Shown here: positions 8,470-16,373 of the stretch, one piece after another
How positions within the stretch are numbered: the first letter of the stretch is position 1
How the letters are laid out: each line of letters begins with the position of its first letter
Origin: Desulfosarcina alkanivorans
GTDB taxonomy: Bacteria > Desulfobacterota > Desulfobacteria > Desulfobacterales > Desulfosarcinaceae
NCBI RefSeq assembly: GCF_009688945.1
Contig: NZ_AP021874.1
Coordinates: forward strand, 6,076,001 to 6,140,000
DNA length: 64,000 bases
Direction of reading: 5' to 3'
Program-made: the position numbers and the translations under genes
The notes under the pieces: generated by a model
The model's database searches: none
Seen by the model: the letters and a program-made list of their open reading frames with translations, nothing else
Told to the model about the DNA's origin: nothing

Positions 8470-8796
8470 GTGGACCCGACCCATCCGGACTACCACTTCA
8501 TGCGCGACCAGTACCTGGAACTGCTCTGGGCTGCCCAGCGGGTAGAGGACCGCCGGCTTACGGAACTGATCCTCCGGCGCCTCAAGGATACGGCCCTGGA
8601 GATGACGGTGGCGCCGGAACCGGCCTGTGAAATCATTCCCTTCCCAAGTATAATTGTCCATCCTGTCGGGTGCGCCGATGGATATGACGACGTCCGACTC
8701 CTCTGGCCCCGCCAACCACTGCGGCACTTGCTTTCCATGGTCTGTGGATACTGTGGTGTCGTGCTTTTCTTTGGATTCTTCGGGCTCACACACTAA
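8470..8796 (+). CDS. Small hypothetical protein, possibly with a degenerate 3' half
   Basis: 108 residues from GTG 8470, which has GGAGG at 8460-8464. The first ~55 residues (MDPTHPDYHFMRDQYLELLW, then RLTELILRRLKDTALEM) have strong G/C third positions and look like an amphipathic helical protein. After about residue 58 codon use changes and the sequence becomes hydrophobic (CGYCGVVLFFGFFG). No family is recognised. It lies 66 bases after the XRE gene and could be co-transcribed. It could equally be a truncated gene whose original 3' end has been lost. A long antisense frame over the same DNA shows no protein-like features. Confidence 0.4.
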   Translation: MDPTHPDYHFMRDQYLELLWAAQRVEDRRLTELILRRLKDTALEMTVAPEPACEIIPFPSIIVHPVGCADGYDDVRLLWPRQPLRHLLSMVCGYCGVVLFFGFFGLTH

Positions 8797-8893
8797 ACAG
8801 CAACGAATTCTCTTCCCGCCGCCGGGGCGGCATTCCTCCCCGCCGGTCCGTGCCCGCCTTCTTCCACGCATATCAAAATATACGTAAAAAAAG

Positions 8894-8914
8894 TTGACAA
8901 AAGTACAAAAGTAC
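8894..8914 (+). promoter_or_regulatory. Tandem CAAAAGTAC boxes overlapping a TTGACA element upstream of the symporter
   Basis: Two copies of CAAAAGTAC (8898-8906 and 8906-8914) share one C, and the first overlaps TTGACA at 8894-8899. A third exact copy is at 7903-7911 in the XRE leader. The -10 at normal spacing (TAAAAG, 8917-8922) is poor, so an activator may be needed or the promoter is elsewhere. The spacing of 8 bases between copies is less than one helical turn. Confidence 0.5.
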
Positions 8915-9101
8915 ATTAAAAGGCCTGTATGTCCTCGCCTGTGCCGGGACGGCGTCATTCCATCGGACCGGCCGTGTGCAGGGGCAAAACCCGTTCGGGC
9001 ATCCAATCCCGGAAAGGAGGTGCTCACCGCGAAGCAAAGGCCAGGCGGCCGTTGGCCGCATCGGCCAGGCATGTCCAACCCGAATAGAGGAGGGCCATCC
9101 A

Positions 9102-10877
9102 ATGAGTGGAACAACCTGGGTGTACATCATGTTGGGGATTTACATCGTTTATTGTTTTTACTGGGGATTAAAGGGCTACTTTACGGAGAAAACATCGTCC
9201 GGATACGCTATCGCCGGACGATCGATCCCTTTTTTCGCATTTTTGATGGCCGCCACGGCCGCCTCTTTTTCGGGGTGGACCTTTGTCGGTCATCCGGGGC
9301 AGATCTGGAGCCAGGGCATGGCCTATGCCTTCGCTTCGTTTTACGTTCTCACCATTCCCATCACCGGGGCCTTTTTTGCCAAGCGCAACTGGCTGATGGG
9401 CAAGCGATACGGGTTCGTCACCCCGGGCGACATGTTCGCCTACTATTACAACAACGAAGCGGTGCGCTGGCTGACTGTTCTCACCGCGTTTTTATATTCC
9501 ATTTTTTATTCCGGGCTGCAGCTGATCTCCGCGGCCGCCCTGTTCTACTGGGTGGCCGGTGTGCCCCAGACCATCGGGTTGATTCTCATGGCTGCCATCG
9601 TCTGGTTCTACGTGGTCACCGGCGGGCTGAAGGCCAGCACGTGGGTGGGCGTACTTCAGTTTCTTTTGCTGGTGGGGGGGATCTTCCTGCTGGGCTACTA
9701 CGTCATCACCTCTGATGTCATCGGCGGGTGGTCCGCCTTTTCACAAAAAATCAAGGCGCTTGACGACCGCTACACCAAGGTGCCCGGGCTGCTTAATTTC
9801 GGTCTCGGCGGCGGATGGACGGCCGCCATGATCCTGACCTACATGTTCGCCCTCATGGGTATCCAGAGTTCCCCGGCCTTCACCCTGTGGAACTTCGGCA
9901 TCAAGTCCCCCAAGCCGCTGGCCTGGCAACAGGTTTTCATGTCCACCTTCGTGGTGGGCCTGGCCCTTTTTTTCTTTACCGCTTTTCAGGGCCTGGGCGC
10001 GAAAATCCTGGAACTGGAAGGGGTGATCGCTCCAAAGGTCGACGGCGACGTGGTGCCCATGCTCATGACCCAGTTCCTGCCGGGGCCGGTGCTGGGCCTG
10101 GTTTTTCTGGGGGCCATCGCCGCCATTCATTCCACGGCGGCCCCCTATATCGGCACGGGCGGGACGATACTGCTGCGCGACGTCTACTGGCGATACATCC
10201 GCCGTCAGCAGGCCAGCCACGCCGAACAGATCTGGGTCAACCGGGCCCTGTCCACCGCCGTGACCCTGGCGGCCGTGTTGGTGAGCCTGACCGCCAGGGA
10301 TGCCATCGTCATGATCGGCGGCTTCGCCACGGCATTCGGGTTTGTCATGTACCTGCTGCTGCTGGGGGTCCACTGGGGGTGGCGGTTTCCCAGCCTGGGC
10401 GCCACCCTGGGCATGATCGCCGGCATCGTGGCCTGTTTTCTCACCTATTACGTATGGCGTTATCCGCTGTCCATGCACACCGCCTTCTGGGGACTCTTCG
10501 CCGGCCTGCTGGTTGCCTACCTGTGCCGGGGGCTGGGGGGCAATGACAGCGAAGAGACCCGGCAGCGGCAGGCCGAGGTGCGGGCCTGGCTGGACAGCGT
10601 GGACGGTCCTTCGGAAAACGGGAAAAAATGGCGCTTCTGGATGAAGATCCTGGTGCCGGTGTGGTTTTTCTTTGCCATCGGCCCCGCCTGTCTTTTAGGC
10701 AACAGGGCATTCTCCTTCTGCGGCTTCCCGGCCCTGTGGTCCTGGCAGATTGTCTGGTGGATCCTGGGCATCATCATGATGTGGGCCCTGTGCTTCAAGG
10801 CGGAAATGTCCACCACCAGCGACGAGCAGATCAGAAGGGCGGATGAGGAGGCCATGATCGTGGTCAAGGAAGTATAG
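9102..10877 (+). CDS. Sodium:solute symporter family (SSS) transporter
   Basis: 591 residues and strongly hydrophobic, with about 13 membrane segments. The first (WVYIMLGIYIVYCFYWGLKG) starts near residue 5. SSS features include SSGYAIAGRSIPFFAF, ASFSGWTFVGHPGQI and STAAPYIGTGGTILLRDVYW. The family imports organic acids, amino acids, sugars or urea with Na+; the substrate cannot be read from sequence. A hydrophilic segment (about 500-530) is followed by two more membrane helices. ATG 9102 is chosen for GAGGAGG at 9086-9092 and the onset of the first helix, and the frame extends further upstream without support. A 28-residue membrane peptide follows 259 bases later and may be an accessory subunit. 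Regulation by the upstream XRE protein is inferred from shared boxes. Confidence 0.88.
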   Translation: MSGTTWVYIMLGIYIVYCFYWGLKGYFTEKTSSGYAIAGRSIPFFAFLMAATAASFSGWTFVGHPGQIWSQGMAYAFASFYVLTIPITGAFFAKRNWLMGKRYGFVTPGDMFAYYYNNEAVRWLTVLTAFLYSIFYSGLQLISAAALFYWVAGVPQTIGLILMAAIVWFYVVTGGLKASTWVGVLQFLLLVGGIFLLGYYVITSDVIGGWSAFSQKIKALDDRYTKVPGLLNFGLGGGWTAAMILTYMFALMGIQSSPAFTLWNFGIKSPKPLAWQQVFMSTFVVGLALFFFTAFQGLGAKILELEGVIAPKVDGDVVPMLMTQFLPGPVLGLVFLGAIAAIHSTAAPYIGTGGTILLRDVYWRYIRRQQASHAEQIWVNRALSTAVTLAAVLVSLTARDAIVMIGGFATAFGFVMYLLLLGVHWGWRFPSLGATLGMIAGIVACFLTYYVWRYPLSMHTAFWGLFAGLLVAYLCRGLGGNDSEETRQRQAEVRAWLDSVDGPSENGKKWRFWMKILVPVWFFFAIGPACLLGNRAFSFCGFPALWSWQIVWWILGIIMMWALCFKAEMSTTSDEQIRRADEEAMIVVKEV

Positions 10878-10902
10878 AGTGTACCTGCCCGGAAAAAGCA
10901 TC

Positions 10903-11001
10903 TTTTGGCCCAGGCCGGTGTTCTCGCTCTGTTGAAATCCTCGACCTAGCGCTGCTACGCCTGCGGTTTCACCATCGCTGCGGCCTTGGCCTGAGCCAAA
11001 A
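10903..11001. repeat. Imperfect inverted-repeat element between the symporter and its small accessory ORF
   Basis: TTTTGGCCCAGGCC (10903-10916) and GGCCTGAGCCAAAA (10988-11001) are inverted repeats with 13 of 14 pairs, enclosing 71 bases that include AGCGCT. No ORF inside looks real. It has the look of a dispersed palindromic intergenic element or a very small non-autonomous insertion, and no target duplication was identified. A separate perfect 12-bp palindrome, GAAGATATCTTC, lies downstream at 11049-11060. Confidence 0.45.
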
Positions 11002-11136
11002 CCTGCCATTTCTGAACAGGCACAATAGAAACAGATGGCTTGACCTAAGAAGATATCTTCGAGTCGGTAAATAAAAATGTGATTGTCATGAAGCGGCTTC
11101 CCCGCGTTTGGGGGCCACTATCAAGGGAGGTTTCAA

Positions 11137-11223
11137 ATGAAAAAAGAAGACATGTGGATGATCATCGTGGTGGCCTTTTCCATTATCTGGACGGCGGCGT
11201 TCGGCTGGGGTATTTTCGGATAA
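11137..11223 (+). CDS. 28-residue single-pass membrane peptide, putative symporter accessory
   Basis: MKKEDMWMIIVVAFSIIWTA continues AFGWGIFG and stops. A charged N-terminus is followed by one hydrophobic helix. AAGGGAGG at 11123-11130 stands six bases before the ATG, one of the best ribosome sites in the window, and an intrinsic hairpin follows the stop. Very small membrane proteins beside SSS transporters are known in other bacteria. The link to the symporter here rests on position only. Confidence 0.6.
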   Translation: MKKEDMWMIIVVAFSIIWTAAFGWGIFG

Positions 11224-11262
11224 CCGAAAACGCTCCTTTCAGGATGCAAACACACCGGTAAC

Positions 11263-11289
11263 AGGCGCAGGAAGCGGATTCCTGCGCCT
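11263..11289 (+). terminator. Hairpin terminator after the 28-residue ORF
   Basis: AGGCGCAGGAA (11263-11273) and TTCCTGCGCCT (11279-11289) form a perfect 11-bp stem with a five-base loop. The T-rich tail is short (TTCGTCGTT), so termination efficiency is uncertain. Confidence 0.6.
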
Positions 11290-11378
11290 TCGTCGTTCAT
11301 GAAAAGGTGTGTACGCGTTTTTTCGCCGCCCCGAAAACGGCAGTCTGCATCACCTCCTGCCGCCTTCAGCCCAACCGG

Positions 11379-12095
11379 CTACAACCTGCGCTTGATCAGA
11401 TACAGCACCAGGCTTTTTCCCAGCACCGGGTTGAGCAGGCGGTCCAGAAATCGCGTGATCCGGGGTTTTTTCATGATGTCCCAGGTGAGCAGCCGGTGGT
11501 AGAGGTTGACGGCCGGCGAGTCGGTCCGGGTGGGGCCGACGAAACATTTGAGCCACCAGTAGGGGGCGTGGATGCCGTGGGCGTAGTGATGCTCGAGAAA
11601 GCGGGTGCCCGCCCGCTCCAGCCGAGCGATCAGGTCGCTTTTCCGGTAGATGCGCACATGCCCCTGGTTGGCATTGAAGTATTCGTCCGACAGGGCCCAG
11701 CAGATGCGTTCGGGCAGGTAGCGGGGGACGCTGACCACCAGCGGTTTTCCCGGCTTGAGCACCCGGACGATCTCGCCCATGGCCGTGTCGTGGTCCGGGA
11801 TGTGCTCCAGCACTTCGCTGCAGACGACCAGGTCGAAACAGGCGTCGGGGAAGGGCAGGCGGGTGACATCCGCCGCGGAAAGGTTCCAGGCACCGCCGCC
11901 GTGTTCGCCCAGCTGGTCGTGGAACGTCAGCCGGCCGCGCGCCTCCTTCAGATCCTCCGGGTTCAGGTCGGCGCCGGTCACCCGCACCCCTTTCAACCGG
12001 TACGCCGCGCAGGTGTGGCGGCCGGACCCGCAGCCGATATCCAGGATGCGGTCGCCGGGGGAAACGGTCAGTCGTGAAAAATCAACGGTAATCAT
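11379..12095 (-). CDS. Class I SAM-dependent methyltransferase
   Basis: 238 residues. The SAM-binding motif I ILDIGCGSGRHTCAAY is near residue 18, followed by GADLNPEDL (motif II), LPFPDACFDLVVCSEVLEHI and IVRVLKPGKPLVVSVP, the Methyltransf_11 pattern. A C-terminal part rich in aromatic and basic residues (HAPYWWLKCF, RFLDRLLNPVLGKSLVLYLI) may bind a membrane or lipid substrate. The start at 12095 overlaps the last 14 bases of the upstream glycosyltransferase gene, so the two are translationally coupled. They probably modify the same sugar-containing molecule, for example a glycolipid or cell-surface polysaccharide. The substrate is unknown. Confidence 0.85.
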   Translation of the reverse strand: MITVDFSRLTVSPGDRILDIGCGSGRHTCAAYRLKGVRVTGADLNPEDLKEARGRLTFHDQLGEHGGGAWNLSAADVTRLPFPDACFDLVVCSEVLEHIPDHDTAMGEIVRVLKPGKPLVVSVPRYLPERICWALSDEYFNANQGHVRIYRKSDLIARLERAGTRFLEHHYAHGIHAPYWWLKCFVGPTRTDSPAVNLYHRLLTWDIMKKPRITRFLDRLLNPVLGKSLVLYLIKRRL

Positions 12096-13335
12096 GGATG
12101 GTCTCCCGATAGGCCGCCACGGTCTTTTCCGCCGCCCGCCGCCAGGTAAAGTGCCGCTGCACCCGCCGGTACCCCCGGCGGCCCAGCTCCTCGGCCCGCT
12201 CCGGGTGGTCCAGCATGTCGACGATGGCCCGTGCCAGGGCCCTGTGGTCTCTCGGGGGCACCAGGATGCCGGCATCGCCCACCACCTCGGGCAGGGCGCC
12301 GCCCGTGGTGCTGATGACCGGAACGCCGCAGGCCATGGCTTCACCGGCCGGCAGGCCGAATCCCTCGTAAACGGATGAGACCACCGCCACGGCCGCGCGG
12401 GCATACTGGCGCACGAATTCCGCGTCGCTGATGCGGCCGGTATAGGTTATCCGGTCGCCGATGCCCAGGCGCCGGATCAGCCGGCCGATGCCGCCGTTTT
12501 TCTTGGGCGTTCCCACCACCACCAGCCGCATGGGCCGTTTTCTGGCGATTTCCGCCACGGCGTGCAGCAGGTAGTAGAGCCCTTTGAGCGGGACATCCGA
12601 ACTGTTGGTGACGATGATGCGGCCCGGCTCCCGCCGGATGTCGGCAATGGGGTAGAACAGGCGGGTGTTGATGCCGTTGGGCACCACGGAAAAGCGCTCC
12701 TGCGGAATCCTGAAATCCCGGGCGATGTCCTTTTGTGCGCACTCGGAGACGGTGATAATCCGGCGCAGGGTGCGCGATACCCGCTTTTGCATGCCGATAA
12801 AGGAGAACCAGCGCAGGTGCTTGAGTTTTTTCCAGAAGGGGCGCACCGAGCGCACGGCGATGTCCCGGTCCACCGTGATGGGATGGTGGATGGTGGCCAC
12901 GGTGGGAATCTTTTTGGCGATGGACCAGATGCCGTAGGAGAGGCTCTGGTTGTCGTGGATGATGTCATAGCGCTGCATCCGGTTTCGTAAAAACCGCTGG
13001 GCGCGAATGCCGAAGGTGAAGGGTTCGGGAAACCCCATGGTGGAAACGCCGGCCCACTCCATGACATTGACGGGATCCGACAACTCTTTAAGGGTGGGGA
13101 CGCGGAACAGGTTTTCCGGATTGTAGAGGTCCAGGCAGGCCAGCCGGTGAACCGGTATGTCCGCGTCCAGCATGGGATCCGGCGGACCGGACACCACTTC
13201 GACCCGGTGGCCGGTATCCGTCAGTGCCCGGCTCAGGTTTTTCAGGTAAACACCCTGCCCCCCGCAGTGGGGGTTGCTCCGGTAACTCAACAGGCAGATA
13301 TTCAGGGGGCGATCCAGACTGCTGTCTTTAAACAT
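12082..13335 (-). CDS. Glycosyltransferase family 4 (GT-B fold)
   Basis: 417 residues. The N-terminal Rossmann half begins LNICLLSYRSNPHCGGQGVY, the donor/acceptor loop typical of GT4. The C-terminal half has VPNGINTRLFYP, VVVGTPKKNG and the retaining GT4 E-x7-E signature in SSVYEGFGLPAGEAMACG, followed by PVISTTGGALPEVVGDAGIL. It transfers an activated sugar to an acceptor at the cytoplasmic face. It is the first gene of a two-gene unit with the methyltransferase. No polymerase or flippase genes are nearby, so it is probably part of a small glycolipid or glycan tailoring unit. Confidence 0.9.
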   Translation of the reverse strand: MFKDSSLDRPLNICLLSYRSNPHCGGQGVYLKNLSRALTDTGHRVEVVSGPPDPMLDADIPVHRLACLDLYNPENLFRVPTLKELSDPVNVMEWAGVSTMGFPEPFTFGIRAQRFLRNRMQRYDIIHDNQSLSYGIWSIAKKIPTVATIHHPITVDRDIAVRSVRPFWKKLKHLRWFSFIGMQKRVSRTLRRIITVSECAQKDIARDFRIPQERFSVVPNGINTRLFYPIADIRREPGRIIVTNSSDVPLKGLYYLLHAVAEIARKRPMRLVVVGTPKKNGGIGRLIRRLGIGDRITYTGRISDAEFVRQYARAAVAVVSSVYEGFGLPAGEAMACGVPVISTTGGALPEVVGDAGILVPPRDHRALARAIVDMLDHPERAEELGRRGYRRVQRHFTWRRAAEKTVAAYRETIHDYR

Positions 13336-13474
13336 CGATCAGGTCGTCTTTCTCAATGGAAAAATAGGAACACTTACCGCCCGGCCGTGGTATAGGTCAA
13401 GTGTTTTTCATTGATCGATTGTGGTCCCGAAGGCATCGGAAAAACCCGTTGCCCCCGCTGGCTGGAAGGTTTAT

Positions 13475-13507
13475 GTTCACGGGTGGAGGTTGGTGAACAG
13501 TGAACAG
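13475..13507. repeat. GTTCAC/GTGAAC dyad with tandem TGAACAG upstream of the HMG-CoA lyase-like gene
   Basis: GTTCAC (13475-13480) and GTGAAC (13493-13498) are inverted repeats 12 bases apart. TGAACAG is repeated twice in tandem (13494-13507), followed by TTAAC. It lies 30-65 bases before the ATG at 13539 and could be an operator. The evidence is only the symmetry. Confidence 0.3.
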
Positions 13508-13538
13508 TTAACCCGGAACCGAAAAGAGGGAGTGTGCC

Positions 13539-14489
13539 ATGCCTGGAATATCCCCGGAAGGGGCCGTGGGCGGTGGGCGGCCCGATAGGGTGACGCTGGT
13601 GGAGGTGGGGCCGCGTGACGGCTTCCAGTTTGAATCGGCCGTGGTGCCCACCGACCGGAAACGGTCCGTCATTGCCCGCCTGGCGGCAGCGGGGCTGAAA
13701 CAGATCCAGGTGGCTTCCTTCGTTCATCCGGCCAGGGTTCCCCAGATGGCCGACGCGGAGACATTGATCCGGCAGCTTCCCCGCAGCGACGGGGTGATCT
13801 ATTCGGCCCTGGTGCTCAACCGGCGGGGGCTGGACCGCGCCATGGCCTCCGGCATCCGGGCCGTGGAGATCTCTCTTTCCGCCAGCGACACCCACAGCCG
13901 CAAAAATGCCGGCATGCCCCATGAGGCGGCGCTCGACCAGGGACTGGGCATGATTGACCGGGCCGTATCGGCGGGACTTCGTGTGCGTGCCAGCGTTCAA
14001 TGTGCCTTTGGCTGCGCCTATGAAGGTGCGATGCCGACGGCCCGCATCGTGGACGTCACCCGCCGGTTTGTGGATCACGGCGCCCATGAAGTGGCCCTGG
14101 CGGACACCACCGGCATGGGGTCGCCGCCGGTGGTGGAAACGCTGCTGGCGGCGGTGCTTCCCTTTACCGGGCGGCTGCCGCTGGCGCTGCATCTTCACGA
14201 CACCCGCGGGCTGGGGCTGGTGAACCTGATGGCGGCGCTGGCCTGCGGCATCTCAATTTTCGATACCGCCCTGGCCGGCATGGGCGGGTGCCCCTTCGTT
14301 CCCGGTGCCGCCGGCAACATCGCCACTGAAGACGCGGCCCACCTGCTGGACACCCTGGGCATTCAAACCGGTGTGGACCATGGCCGGGTCGGCACGGTTT
14401 CCCGTGACATGGAGACCTTTTTCCAAAAACCCTTTCCCGGCCGGATGCACCGGATGACGGCCTTTCACAACCCTTCCGAATCGATTTGA
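13539..14489 (+). CDS. Hydroxymethylglutaryl-CoA lyase family protein
   Basis: 316 residues. It is a TIM-barrel HMGL-like enzyme: VTLVEVGPRDGFQFE at the N-terminus, ALADTTGMGSP, LALHLHDTRGLGL with the metal-binding His pair, and the catalytic-Cys loop GMGGCPFVPGAAGNIATED. The family cleaves 3-hydroxy-3-methylglutaryl-CoA to acetyl-CoA and acetoacetate. The RDGFQFE variant replaces the RDGLQNE of well-studied lyases, so the acyl substrate may differ. The start is ATG 13539, with GAGGGAG just upstream. It is monocistronic between the glycosyltransferase pair and a response regulator gene; no leucine-degradation neighbours are seen. Confidence 0.8.
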   Translation: MPGISPEGAVGGGRPDRVTLVEVGPRDGFQFESAVVPTDRKRSVIARLAAAGLKQIQVASFVHPARVPQMADAETLIRQLPRSDGVIYSALVLNRRGLDRAMASGIRAVEISLSASDTHSRKNAGMPHEAALDQGLGMIDRAVSAGLRVRASVQCAFGCAYEGAMPTARIVDVTRRFVDHGAHEVALADTTGMGSPPVVETLLAAVLPFTGRLPLALHLHDTRGLGLVNLMAALACGISIFDTALAGMGGCPFVPGAAGNIATEDAAHLLDTLGIQTGVDHGRVGTVSRDMETFFQKPFPGRMHRMTAFHNPSESI

Positions 14490-14648
14490 ACCGCAACGCC
14501 CGCCCATCTTTTTTTACCTGAAAGCCCTTTAGTTCGAAAATGACCTGCCGATATCAGGAGCATGGCAGGCGCCCCTGACGGACACGGCCAAGCGATGCCC
14601 GGGTCCCGGACGCCCATGATTCCCAATCCAGCAACGACCAAGATGGCA

Positions 14649-16220
14649 ATGACTGATACACTCAAAGAGACTTTATTGTTCGTGGATGACGAGGAGAGTA
14701 TTCTGGAGGTGGCTTCGGAATATTTCAGGGCAAAAGGCTATCACATCCTGACCGCCGAAAACGGTCGCATTGCCGCCGATATCATTGCCAGTGAAAAAAT
14801 CGACTGCTGCTTCACCGACATCAACATGCCCGAAATGGACGGGCTGGAACTGGCCGAGCACATCCGCACGGTGGACAACACCATCCCGGTGATCATCATG
14901 ACCGGTTACCCGTCCCTGGACAATACGATCCGCACCCTGAAAAACGGTGTCGTCGATTTTCTGATCAAGCCGGTGAACCTCAACCAGCTTGAAATCTGCG
15001 TCAAGCGGGTGATGCGCGAGCGCCGGCTGTTCATCAAGAATATCTTTTTGACCAAAGAGGTGGAGGGCAAGCAGCGTCTGGAAGCGCTCAACCGGGAGCT
15101 GACCTACAAAGTCAAGGAGGTCAACACCCTCAACCGCATCATGACCGATTTTACCACGATCGGCTCCAGCATGGACCTGTTCAAGCGAGTGGTGGAGCTG
15201 TCCACCGAATTGACCCGCGCTGACGAGGCCTGCTTCTACGTTATCAACGAAGCGGTTCAACGCCCCGTGCAGGTGGCCCGGTCCGTTGTCGGCGGCAACG
15301 GCAATCCCCGGGGCAAAGCGGACCGGCCGTCTGCGGCCGGTGATGCGCCGGGTGCCTGCAGCATGGACGTCAGCCAGTTGATCCTTGACAATTGCAATGA
15401 GGACAAGCCGCTGCTGATCCATGAAAACAGCAGTGTCCACGGATTGCCTGCCGACATCCGATCCATGATGCTGGTCCCCTTGACCATTCGCAATAAGGTG
15501 TTCGGCGTTCTGGCCGTATCGGTGCTCCAGGGGGATGTCCGTTTTTCCGAAAAAGACCTGTACTACATGTCGTTCATGGCCAACAAGGCGGCCTATGCCA
15601 TCGAAAACATCGCCCTTTACGAAAATATTTACGAGAATCTCTTTGCCACCCTCTACGCTTTCGTCGGTGCCATCGAAGCCCGTGATCCTTACACCGAGCA
15701 GCATTCCAACCGGGTGACGAAAATTGCCATGGCACTGTGCCGGGCCATGGGCGGCACCCAGGAGGAGCAGGATATCCTCAACGTCGCCGGCCAGCTCCAC
15801 GACATCGGCAAGATCGGCATCCGGGACGACATTCTGCTCAAGCCCGGCCGCCTGACCGATGAGGAGTTCCGCCTGATCAAGGAACACCCGGTCATCGGCG
15901 CCAAAATTGTGGAACGCCTGGGCCTCTGGGACCGGGAAAAGACCATTATCCGATGCCACCACGAGCGATATGACGGCAACGGCTATCCGGACGGTCTGGC
16001 GGGGGAGGAGATCCCCATGCTGGCCCGGATCCTTTCCGTGGCCGACGTATACGATGCCATCGCCTCCGACCGGGCCTACCGCCAACGGATGGAGGAGGGC
16101 AGGATTCTCGAGATCATGTATGGCGGTTCCGGCACCCAGTTCGATGCCGGCGTCATCGATACCTTCCGGTCCCTGTACGGCCAGGGCGTTCTCAAGTCTA
16201 TCGTCGAATCCACCCCCTGA
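14649..16220 (+). CDS. Response regulator with GAF and HD-GYP c-di-GMP phosphodiesterase domains
   Basis: 523 residues. Receiver domain at 5-120 with acidic pocket DDEE (13-16) and phospho-acceptor D57 in FTDINMPEMDG, and a K in FLIKPVN. A coiled linker leads to a GAF domain (about 170-330), then the HD-GYP domain (about 335-515) with H384-D385 in LHDIGKIGI, HHERYDGNGYPDGL and SVADVYDAIASDRAYR. All catalytic motifs are present, so it should hydrolyse c-di-GMP when phosphorylated. The start is placed at MTDTLKETLL since the upstream extension is low-complexity; no strong ribosome site distinguishes 14643 from 14649. Its cognate kinase is not adjacent. A diguanylate cyclase lies 4.7 kb downstream. 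Confidence 0.88.
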   Translation: MTDTLKETLLFVDDEESILEVASEYFRAKGYHILTAENGRIAADIIASEKIDCCFTDINMPEMDGLELAEHIRTVDNTIPVIIMTGYPSLDNTIRTLKNGVVDFLIKPVNLNQLEICVKRVMRERRLFIKNIFLTKEVEGKQRLEALNRELTYKVKEVNTLNRIMTDFTTIGSSMDLFKRVVELSTELTRADEACFYVINEAVQRPVQVARSVVGGNGNPRGKADRPSAAGDAPGACSMDVSQLILDNCNEDKPLLIHENSSVHGLPADIRSMMLVPLTIRNKVFGVLAVSVLQGDVRFSEKDLYYMSFMANKAAYAIENIALYENIYENLFATLYAFVGAIEARDPYTEQHSNRVTKIAMALCRAMGGTQEEQDILNVAGQLHDIGKIGIRDDILLKPGRLTDEEFRLIKEHPVIGAKIVERLGLWDREKTIIRCHHERYDGNGYPDGLAGEEIPMLARILSVADVYDAIASDRAYRQRMEEGRILEIMYGGSGTQFDAGVIDTFRSLYGQGVLKSIVESTP

Positions 16221-16373
16221 CGGTTGCCTGAAGCCCCTCCTTCACCCGCGCTGCGTCAGATCCACGGCGCCCTCTTTATCATTTGATCAGAATGGTGTAA
16301 AAGCCTGTGAATCCCCAAGGGAGCCCGGGATCGCCGCTGTCCGGCGGTCCGGGATGACTTTCAAAGGAGGCCT

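Noticed and set aside
8434-9114. 226-codon minus-strand frame
   Set aside because: No ribosome site or recognisable motif; it overlaps a + strand control region with CAAAAGTAC boxes.
10695-11009. 104-codon minus-strand frame across the inverted-repeat element
   Set aside because: It is antisense to the symporter end and shows only shadow composition.
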